A stretch of 64,000 nt of DNA from Linepithema humile. Lineage: Eukaryota > Arthropoda > Insecta > Hymenoptera > Formicidae. Positions within the stretch are counted from its first letter, which is position 1, and each line of letters starts with the position of its first letter. The notes under the pieces are model-generated. The model saw only the letters and a list, made by a program, of their open reading frames with translations, searched no databases and was not told the origin of the DNA. The stretch is from positions 9,931,001 through 9,995,000 of the forward strand of contig NC_090132.1 of assembly GCF_040581485.1 (NCBI RefSeq). The letters are read 5' to 3'. Positions 1 to 12,100 of this stretch are shown in pieces. Position numbers and translations under genes: made by a program.

Positions 1-365
1 TACGTATTCTCGTCTCTAGTTATTTAGGTTGTCGAGATCGAGTCTGAAACTAAGCTTCGTTTAACGAACCTATCGTGAACGTAATCGTCCGTAATATCTT
101 GCTTCAAGTCAATTCGAACCAAAGCTCAAACATGCTACTAATTTGCATTCAAGTAGTACGCTTTATGATCGAGCGCAACAAGATTCTATGTTTGATTAAT
201 TTTTATACAGATTATTTAAAATAGGTATTCATTGCCGAAAATAACGTATTCTCTATATATGGTGTTAACGTCGTCTTATTATTTGCAACAATCGTGTGCA
301 ATAGGATGTAACATAATCATTTTTTCAAGATTAAAAAAATATATCAGATGATACAAATGATATGA
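1..365. other. left-edge noncoding sequence
   Basis: AT-rich sequence with no supported exon. If the minus-strand proline-rich gene continues past 366, this would be its next intron. A possible donor (GTAATC on the minus strand) overlaps the apparent stop of exon 5, so continuation is possible. No RNA gene or repeat was seen. Confidence 0.4.
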
Positions 366-2760
366 TTACCTATTAGGCCGCGATACCGTAGTCGCGGTCG
401 GTCGTTGACGAACATCCACTCGGCCATTCGAATCCTCGAATTTCGCCTCGGCGCTATTAATAATTCTCTCGTGAAGCCTTTTCTCAAGGTCTAAAGAGGC
501 TTTCTGCAAATCCTCAAAGCTCGACTTTTGCACGAGTTTATGTTCTTCCTGGAAGTTTGCACGCTCGAAGTCAACCGTGAAATCGTTATGCTCGTTCGTT
601 CCCCGCGCATCTTTTCCGTTATAACTCGACAAATAATCCTGCAATCCGTAAATAGATTTGTTAGTAATAGAAATAGATAGTTGTTGGTAATAAAAATCCA
701 TGCGCCTTAAATTAATAAGTAATTCTAAATTATACATTTTATTATCGAATAAATACATAATTAATCTAGTATTATAACTCGGTTCGGCTAGATTAAATCG
801 TGTAAAAATAAATTCTATTTTTAATTTATTAAATTAAAAATAGATAGTTGTTGGTAATAAAAATCCATGCGCCTTAAATTAATAAGTAATTCTAAATTAT
901 ATATTTTATTATCGAATAAATACATAATTAATCTAGTATTATAACTCGGTTCGGCTAGATTAAATCGTGTAAAAATAAATTCTATTTTTAATTTATTAAA
1001 TTAAAAATAGATAGTTGTTGGTAATAAAAATCCATGCGCCTTAAATTAATAAGTAATTCTAAATTATATATTTTGTTATCGAATAAATACATAATTAATC
1101 TAGTATTATAACTCGGTTCGGCTAGATTAAATCGTGTAAAAATAAATTCTATTTTTAATTTATTAAATTCGTTCTATAGACGATAAAAAACAGAATCTCG
1201 ATTGTAAATCTGCCAAGACAACAAATATCACCTGCTGATTTTCATTTTGATTTTTGAAAGGACCCAAGTCTATAAGTTTTGGATTTGTCGAGTCCACGCT
1301 GTTCCACGCAGTCGGCATCACTGATGAAGGTGCAGACGAGCCATCGCTCGCCTTGCGACGATTTACTTGGTTATCTTGTCTAGTCGTAGGTTGCAAGGGT
1401 ATAGGTTTCTCATTTTTACTTCTCTTCGGGATCGCTGGTGGCCTCAACGGAATCGGGGGTGGTGCTACCTGTGTCGATAATCAAGCAGCTCGTATCTCTT
1501 TACTATTTTATTTGAAATTTTTTTGACAATCAGAATAGTTTAATCCTTTTCTCATAAACACAATATTAATATTAATGATATATAAGGCTCTACTGATTAC
1601 TAAAATCAATTAAAATCAATAGGAGCGTAAAGAGCCACAATGCTAGTTCTTCGTGCGAAAGTTAAGATATATTTAAGTTAAAATTGTTTACATCAAATCA
1701 AACGTTTCAGCCTGCCATCAGGCCTTCTTCAGTGTACATTAATAATAATACAAATAAAAAGAAAAATTTACTCGCAAAATTCTACATAACGTGAAAGATG
1801 TGGAAGACGTTAAAATCATTCTTTCCACCCGATTGTAGTTCGGTAGAAAATAAGTTAGTATTGAATTAAATTCATGTCGAAGCGCTAGTCCACGTAGAGA
1901 GGACGAGGTGGAAAAACAGAGAACAGATAGTCTTTACATCTTACAAGTCAAAATCTTAATCTACAATATTAATAAATCTTCCGAATTTTTTACTTTTAGA
2001 TTCATACAATAGGTAATAATGGGAAATTTTTATGCAATAAAAAATTAATTCCCAACATTTTCAAAGAAATATAAAATTGATTAGTTGCCATTAAATTAAG
2101 GATCTAATTATTTTCCTAAGAAATTTAGATTTTTCGAAATTCATCTATATTTTAACCTTTATATTTTACGATTATTCTAGAATCAAACCTTCTGAAAAAA
2201 AATAATTTATTTCCGTTAAATAGATAAAAAATTTACCGTGAGAATACACATTATTGTTTCATAATGAAAGTTTATCGATAACAAGCTATGTGATTTATGT
2301 AAATTGACGTGAAAGTTGCGCGCAAAGTTACAACGCTTATCACCGTTCAAAGACAAGCATCAAGTTTAACTGGCTTGTTGGCATACGTAAAGTAACACGC
2401 AAGTTCATTAGCTTTAAACATTTATCGTCAGCAAACTCTCCTCTCTTGTGTGAATCACGCTTTAATACCCCGAGTGCTTTCAACGCGTTTATCGCGGCCT
2501 TAAACGCTTTGAGTATCATCATAATTTCTGAATTTGTTGATAAACGATTTATCGATTCCTACTTCAGTTAACGCAATGCTTTCATACATTAAAAGGATAG
2601 GTTTAATCTTCATTAATGAATCTAGTGATTGCATACATTGCATAATATATGTTCAATAAAATTTCTTCTTAAAATTTACTCTTTTAATATTTACATATAA
2701 AAATAGCAAATTATAAAATGTATCATTTAATTCGTTAAATTAGCTTATCATTCTAAGACT

Positions 2761-2800
<40 letters not shown>

Positions 2801-5800
2801 TCAATCAATAAATTTGTATCTGTGTATAATTTATTATAACAAATTTTATAAAATTAAATTGTTCAGATTTTTTATTAAATTATGCTAAAATTAGAAAAGG
2901 AAAAATTTGAAGCATTATGAAAGTATTATTGAATACTTGTGCAATTTGATGTTAATGAACGTCGTATATGTATCTAGTATGCATTGAGGATGTTGTGTAT
3001 CTTACAATTAGTGCCAATTTTATCCTGTGGATTTTTCTCTACCGCTAAACTAAAAATTATTAATTTTGTTTAAAGTCGTTAGTTGAAATTTAAATCTAGA
3101 GTTTTCTGTATGCGTAAAACTAAAAATTGTATATAAAATGATATAATTTTATAACTAACTTTATAATTAATCGCACTTTTTCTTACACAAAATATTTTGA
3201 TATTACTTATAATATACTGTTATACTTTGCAATACAACATATTATCACACACAACTTACATTATTCCACAGTTTTTTCACAAAAACCTTTTCGATAGATC
3301 ACCCGGCAAAATTTTAATTTCGCCGGGTGATCTATCCATCGCGACAATATTAATTCCCAAAGTGGCGGCACGCCACTAACTACCGGGCTTTAGTCGCATG
3401 ATTTAAAGTGTCGAGATTATGTGGTACGCTGGGATACCGACGATGCGGTAGCAACAACTTTCCAAACTTACCCACCTGTGTGGGAGGAGATACAAAGTTC
3501 GAGAATCCTTTTAGTATCGCCTGTCCTTTCACTATCTCCTTCTCTCCTTTAATCGCTATAGCAACTTTCTCTTTAATATCCTTCAATTGTTCAACGTACA
3601 ATGCAATATGCACAATAGCAGGTTGCTGCAGCTTGTTGTACATTAATAATTAATATTCTTTTTCACATAAGCGTATGGCCAGCATTGTGTGCCGTTATCA
3701 TATTTCACATTAATTAATTTTTCATATTAAGTAATCTTTCAGAGTAGGTTACCTATATTTCTTTACTTTTTAAAATTCTTAATATCTTTCCTACGTGGAA
3801 AATTTCAACAAATTTTTGCATATAAATATGTTGCTCCAATTTTTTCGTAATTTTCGATGTTTGATTTTTTCCACGCACGCACGTTATAAGTATTAAAACT
3901 TAATGATTAACTCAACACTAATGCACTAAAAGACTAATAAGAATAAAAAATAAATAAGATTCCTTACCGCCGGAGTAGCGGAATGTCGACGTGGTATTGG
4001 CGGTGGTACATCATTTCCTGTGGGCGGTGGTTCCGGAAGCAAGGAAGCCTTGGCTGGTAGAGCAACACTATGAATTCTGGTTTGTCTGAAATTTGAAATA
4101 GATAATCATTAAATCTTTGATTGTTTTTCTCACGACTTTAATCCATTTTCGAAATAATTGAAAGATCAACGAAATATAATTAAGTAGTAATAAATAAGTT
4201 AAAATGCTTAAGCAAACAAAAAAATGAGCGCAATTACTGTTCAAGAAGGATAAAATTCATATATAATTGTAATTATATTAAATGATAAAAACTACTTAAC
4301 TTTATTTACTTAAAAAACGCACAGCAAAATAATGCGTCTTGTTTTTATTTTTTAAACTTATTTAAAAATATCTTTATTCGAAAATTACTTATATCTTTTG
4401 TAACTTCATACATTTACATTTTAATTACAAATTATTATTTCTTTTTAAAATTCGTGAAACTTCAATAAAAAAGATATATGTATTTTATCTTCAAGGTTTT
4501 TCCGTATCAGTAATGTTGGTCGTTTGGTCGTTGCTTGAAAAATATACAATCAGTTTTTGTGTAAAAGATACCATTTTTATTACGATTATATCTTTTCATG
4601 AAAATATTTTTTATGCGAAAAATGTACGACATTGAAAAAATATAATGTAGAATACGTTTTGTAATTGTGATAAAAGCAAGAAGTCCATTATTTTAGAAAT
4701 ACATAAAGTAATAAACAAGAAATATCTTCTAATGTCGTGCATTTATGCATATGATAATAGTTTCCATGATAACAACATAATTGTAATAAAAAATTTAAGT
4801 ACCTGTTGCACACGAAAATCGTAATTAATAATTGCATTTTTTGGTATAAATAAGCTACACGTCGGTGGTATGTAAAAAACAAATTGACACAAGTTAAGTT
4901 TCAATCAATATCAATATTTAAAAATGCGATTCTCGTACTTTTCTTTAGCTCTTGCTATAATTTTCGTCATTGCGATCACATATGCTCCTACAACGGAAGC
5001 CGCTCCAAAACATAAAGAGCACAATTCCAACAAAAAAGAAAATTGCCATGGTGATTCCAAGTCGAAAATCCAAAAGATTGTAAGTATTAAAAGCACATCT
5101 TACCATTAAAAACTTGTTTTTTTTTTTTTTCAAATTAAATCTATGCACCATGTCTTTAATAAGCAAGCTTCAATGATAGTTTCTCATTAGAAAAGAAAAA
5201 GAGAGAAAGACTAGGATACATTTAAAACCTCTCCAAAATATCATATAAATTTATGGTTTAACACAGATTTCCATTTTTATATTATTTCTTAAATAAAATA
5301 TTATATTTTTGTTAATAGGTAAATAAGGTGTTGCAACAGTTCGAAAAGCTGGTAAATTGATTGCATTATTTGTCGTTTCATATAGATATTTGTCTCCTCT
5401 TCTGCATTATTTCAAAACTTTACTTTTACAAATCTTTTCTTAAGTAAAATTAAAGAAATAACTAATAACTAAAGAAATACAAAACTCATCCTTATAAATT
5501 AGTTTTTTATTGCAAATGGAATATATTTAAAACCTCTCCAAAATATCATATAAATTTATGACTTAACACACATTTCCATTTTTGTATTATTTCTTAAATA
5601 AAATATTATATTTTTGTTAATAGGTGGAAGGCTTGTCGAATGGAAACAATATCAATGAGCTGGTAAATTGATTGTATTATTTGTCGCTTCATATAAATAT
5701 TTGTCTTCTTTTCTGCATTATTTCAAAACTTTGCTTTTACAAATCTTTTCTTAAGCAAAATTAAACTAAAAAAATACAAAACTCACCCTTCTAAATTAAT

Positions 5801-8800
5801 TTTTTACTGTAAATGGAATATATTTAAAACCTCTCCAAAATATTATATAAATTTATGGCTTAACACACATTTCCATTTTTGTATTATTTCTTAAATAAAA
5901 TATTATATTTTTGTTAATAGGTGCAAGACTTGCCGAAAGTATTAAATGAGCTGGTAAATTGATTGTATTATTTGTTGCTTCATATAGGTATTTGTCTCCT
6001 CTTCTGCATTATTTCAAAACTTTCTTTTAGAAATCTTTTCTTAAGTAAAATTAAACTAAAAAAATACAAAACTCATTTTTATAAATTAGTTTTTTATTAT
6101 AAATGGGATATATTTAAAACTTTCTAAAATATCATATAAATTTATGGCTAACACACATTTCCATTTTTGTATTATTTCTTAAATAAAATGTTATATTTTT
6201 GTTAATAGGAGAAAGAGGTGCGGAATGTGATCTCTGACGTGGTAAATTGATTGTATTATTTGTCGCTTCATATAGATATTTGTCTCCTCTTCTGCATTAT
6301 TTCAAAACTTTACTTTTACAAATCTTTTCTTAAGCAAACTTAAACTAAAAAAATACAAAACTCATCCTTATAAATTAATTTTTTATTGTAAATGGAATAT
6401 ATTTAAAACCTCTCCAAAATATTATATAAATTTATGGCTTAACACACATTTCCATTTTTGTATTATTTCTTAAATAAAATATTATATTTTTTTTAATAGG
6501 TGAACAACTGGTCGGATGTATCCAATAAGCTGGTAAGTTGATTGTATTATTTGTTGCTTCATATAGAAATTTGTCTCCTCTTCTGCATTATTTCAAAACT
6601 TTACTTTTACAAATCTTTTCTTAAGTAAAATTAAACTAAAAAAAAATACAAAACTCATCCTTACAAATTAGTTTTTATTGCAAATAGGATATATTTAAAA
6701 CCTTTTCAACATATATAAATTTATGGCTTAGCGCATTTTTATTTTTGTATTATTTCTTAAATAAAATATTATATTTTTATTAATAGGGACAAAGTTTAGA
6801 AAAGATTTACTCTAAAGTGGTAAGTTGATTGTATTATTTGTTGCTTCATATAGAAATTTGTCTTCTCTTCTGCATTATTTCCAGACTTTACTTTTACAAA
6901 CAAGTAAAATTAAGTAAAATTAAACTAAAAAAATACAAAACTTATCCTTATAAATTAGTTTTTTATTGTAAATGGGATATATTTAAAACCTCTCCAAAAT
7001 ATCATATAAATTTATGGCTTAACACACATTTCCATTTTTGTATTATTTCTTAAATAAAATATTATATTTTTGTTAATAGGTAAATAAGTGGTGTGAAAAG
7101 TTGGACAAGCTGGTAAATTGATTGTATTATTTGTCGCTTCATATAAATATTTGTCTCCTCTTCTGCATTATTTCAAAACTTTACTTTTACAAATCTTTTC
7201 TTAAGTAAAATTAAACTAAAAAAAAATACAAAACTCATCTTTACAAATTAGTTTTTATTGCAAATAGGATATATTTAAAACCTTTTCAACATATCATATA
7301 AATTTATGACATAGCGCATTTTCATTTTTGTATTATTTCTTAAATAAAATATTATATTTTTATTAATAGGGACAACGTTTAGAAAAGATTTACTCTGAAG
7401 TAGTAAGTTGATTGTATTATTTGTTGCTTCATATAGAAATTTGTCTTCTCTTCTGCATTATTTCAAAACTTTACTTTTACAAACAAGTAAAATTAAGTAA
7501 AATTAAACTAAAAAAATACAAAACTTATCCTTATAAATTAGTTTTTTATTGTAAATGAGATATATTTAAAACCTTTCCAAAATATCATATAAATTTATGG
7601 CTAACACACATTTCCATTTTTGTATTATTTCTTAAATAAAATGTTATATTTTTGTTAATAGGGGAAAAACGTGCAGAATGTGATCTCTGACGTGATAAAT
7701 TGATTGTATTATTTGTTGCTTCATATAGGTATTTGTCTCCTCTTCTGCATTATTTCAAAACTTTCTTTTAGAAATCTTTTCTTAAGTAAAATTAAACTAA
7801 AAAAATACAAAACTCATTTTTATAAATTAGTTTTTTATTATAAATGGGATATATTTAAAACCTTTCCAAAATATCATATAAATTTATGGCTAACACACAT
7901 TTCCATTTTTGTATTATTTCTTAAATAAAATGTTATATTTTTGTTAATAGGAGAAAGAGGTGCGGAATGTGATCTCTAACGTGGTAAGTTGATTGTAATC
8001 TTTGTTGCTTCATATAAGTATTTGTCTCCTCTTCTGCATTGTTTCAAAACTTTACTTTTACAAATCTTTTCTTAAATAAAATTAAACTAAAAAAATACAA
8101 AACTCATCCTTATAAATTAGTTTTTTATTGTAAATGGGATATATTTAAAATCTCTCCAACATATCATATAAATTTATAGCTTAACGCATTTCCATTTGGT
8201 ATTATTTAAATAAAATATAATATTTTTGTTAATAGGGGGCAGTGTAGAAATCATGCACTGGGATGAAGGATGAATCTCATTCAAAGATAAAAAGCCATAA
8301 AAAATTAAAAATAGATGAGGAAACGGATATTAACTCATCTTAATGGTATAACTTTCTCTTATTTAGCTTACCTCTTAATTACCCTTTTCACTCTAAACAA
8401 CGATTGATGGAAAGCAATAATCAAAATGAAGAATCGGAAGAAGCAAATAGATATGATACAATAAATAATGTTAAGCAAAACAATAAAAAATGTATTGCAT
8501 ATCAGTAATAAACTAACTAATAAAATTGTAAATAATTGTTTTGGAATTTATTTTGTATATTTAAAAGAAAAAAGAAATAAATATAAAATAAATTTCCATT
8601 ATCAACATTGTGTTTTCTTTAACAAATTTCGATAACGGTAATATTATAATTAACATTTTCGTCTATGAATTTCAATTTCATCATGATTAAATATGTATGT
8701 TGTACGATTAAAAAATATTAAAATAAAAGTAAGTTATGAAAAATAAAACACATAAATCCGTACAGAACTTCTTTAAAATGATAAATTCAAAATACATTTA

Positions 8801-9104
8801 TTTCAAAAATATGATACTCTTACGTTGTGTACCAGATGACATATGATCAATGTAATGGTATAAATATTTTCGTTACCGCCTTCTGCTACGATTTGAAGTA
8901 AACTTCTCGCTTACCAACCAGATTCATAGGATTACTCAAATCAACGCGAACCACGAAACAAGTAATACACACTCTCTGTGTGTAATAGTGTTAATAAATT
9001 AACAATAAACAGAGCTGACCAAAACGTAAAAATCGCTGATTTTATCTGATGTATCTTTAGTAAGTAAATTTTTTATTCATAAATATTTTACTTTATTCTC
9101 ATAT

Positions 9105-9163
<59 letters not shown>

Positions 9164-12100
9164 CAACACATTATATTATATAATACGTTATACATATGAT
9201 TTATGTTTTTTTATTCATCTATTATACTATATTACAAATAGTATATATTATTGATATACTAGTTATAATTGTACTATAATATTTAAAAAATTACCCCATA
9301 ATTTACTACATTTTAATTCTAGATTATTAAAGATATATATTTTTAGTTCAAGTTGAAAATGGAGTCGAATGGTATTAGATTTGTTAGGGAAATTACGAAA
9401 TGGGAAACAATATCATTATTTCAACCTGACCTCTCTCAATTAATAAACGGTACGCGTATTTTATTTGCAAATTTATTTAAAGAAACGGATACATCATCTT
9501 ACTAATCAATTATTATTTAATACTAGTTCTAACTGATGGACTGCAATACCATTTTGAAATTGTTGAAGTCAAATGTATTAAATGTCCCAATCTAACTGAT
9601 AAACCTTTCAATCTTGTTGGAAATGGTAAGAAATTTATCAAATACTTCTCATTTTGCGTGAGAAACGCAAGTGTACATATTTCTAAAATTACAGGACTCA
9701 GCGGAAACGAGGCAATTATAGGTTGTTTTTCTACTGATGACGAACTTCGTCGAGCAACAGAGACTGCAACATGGGATTTAAAAGACTTTGCAATGCACTT
9801 TTGCAACAAGCTCTTTTTCATTGGAGGGGGTTATGCCGGAATGCCAAACCTTCCTTTCAACGGCACTGTATGTACATTATCGATGCTTAACACATAACAG
9901 AACGTATCTTCTATTATAGCACGCTAATAGTTTGTTACGTACACATAATAACTTATCGTTAATGCTGTAATTTTATTTCAATTTTACTACTTTAATAGCC
10001 GTTTTAATTTTAACATGCTTGCATCCATCGTACTTGTTCACCTGTGCTTGTCACGAATGTAATTTGCTGTTGCAGCTTGTTATGAATGCGACATATTCGG
10101 CACCTCAACAAATCAATAATGAGAGTGGTATTGTTTTCAAAGACACAAACAGCAATCGCATAAGAATGGAAACTTTAAACGATCCCGATTATATGATATG
10201 CTCCATGAATGGTAATTTCTTTATGAGTGAAGGCAGAGATGGAACGGTTCTCGAAGTGCGCGTTATGAAACGTAGAAAGAAACCAACACGCCAATGTGAT
10301 ACGTCTGGTGATATTATAAATTTAATGATGAATTCACTCATGGCTGCTAACGTATTTAACGACTGTAGTATTGGTATGGATTTAATCAAACGTATTCAGT
10401 TAAAATTAAGAATACACCAAAAATCAAGTTAATTATAAAGCAATAGCAATAGTAGTTTTATGTTTGATGTTGCAGGCCTAGGCGGTATATTGATAATGAA
10501 GAAAGGAAGTGTAACGCATCAAGTTTTACCTGATAATGTTGAAATGAGTACATTAAAAACACCATTCGTGCTTAGTAATCATATTGAGTACCATAATTCG
10601 GAGATAAATGACCAGCCATTTCTTATAAGTTTGGGTACAATAGTCGCTGTATCAACTGCGTATCAGAATCGGGTATGTTATTAATTATTCTTAATGGTCA
10701 GCACATGAACAAATTCGAAAGAACGTTCTTAATTAGATTAATTTTTTTTCAAATTGTTCGTAATAAAACGACAAATTCTAATTTCTTAACTAATTTTATA
10801 CATAGTTAAATACATTTTGTAGCATGTTTTTAAAATTGACATAGTAATTTTTCATATTTATATTAGATTATTTAAGTTAATAAAATTTATGTAATTTTTT
10901 CAATTACTTTTGTATTAAAAGTAATATTATTATCCAAATTGTAAGGCTAATGTAGCGTAAAATATAAAATTTATATCTTTCAGCTAATGCACATGCCTCA
11001 CAAATTCTACTCTTTTTCAAATAATGAGAACGGGGGACAGTTTTTTAACGATATATCATCGGACGATATTGAATATATAGGATATTTCAATGCAGCAAAA
11101 GAGCTGTATGTGCCAAAGCTTATATAAATACCATGGAGTTACAATAAACAATCGTTTTTTATATCGAAATTATTTTTCGTAATATTAAACCTAACATTTT
11201 TTTAATTTTCTGACAATTATCTATGTATAATAGCGATATCGCATAAATAAATCGTGCGAAAAATTTAGTCTCTGTTCGAAAAATAGTCTCTATATAAAAA
11301 ATGAAAAAACGCCATAGAATAAATTATATTTTTGCGATAATTATTGATAAATGTGCCGGTAATTATAGAAATGAGATAAGTCAAAAATTTTTAAAAATTG
11401 ATTTTATCAATTGTTTTAAAAATTGATTTTATCAATTGATTTTATTTTGTGTTAATTCAGAAGTCGAGATAACACAAAATAAAAAATTTTCACAATTTTT
11501 GACTTAGTTTATAAATACCGGCACAAATAAAAGCAATAAGCAAAACACATTACATTGTTTCTAGCTTCTTTATTAGCAGATGTGTGAAAAGTATGTGTAT
11601 AAATTTTAATACAATATTACAATTTCTAAAGTCAATTTTTAAAGTAAAAATTTATAACATTTATTATACATTATTGTATAACATTATCACGGTCCATATC
11701 AATTGTATATCAAAAATATACTTTTTTTGTATGGCGTAATTTTTTTTAAATACTTGAAAAAATAACTATAAACTACATTAAAAAATATATATTACTTTTT
11801 TAGTAAAAAACTAATTTAGACGTATGTCTAAGTTATGTCTTAGTTTTTAAAAATTTTATATATAATATGCATAACGTTTTTATGCTTATTGAAGTCTTCA
11901 AAATTTATTAATTAAATTTTAATATATTATCATGATATATACTAATTTTTTTAATTTTTGAGACCTTAAATTCTTATCACTGAACCGTTTTGCATTTTAA
12001 TAATTGTAATAAATATATTTTTACTTTTTGTATTGTATCTTAGTAAGGACTTTTTTGTCGCCTTTATTTTATTAACAAACAATTGCAACTTATGATTACA

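Larger units (their letters stand above)
1469..3475. other. intron 3 of the proline-rich gene
   Basis: No exon is supported here; the short open frames lack coherent splice context. The stretch contains a GA microsatellite at 2766-2795 and two compact perfect hairpins (3293-3336 and 3361-3377) just downstream of exon 3 in the minus-strand direction. The rest is plain AT-rich sequence. Confidence 0.5.

Noticed and set aside
6829..7928. Two 74-aa open frames (6829-7053 and 7704-7928) beginning MYYLLLHI
   Set aside because: They are intron sequence of the tandem array. Their similarity to each other reflects the repeat, not a protein family.
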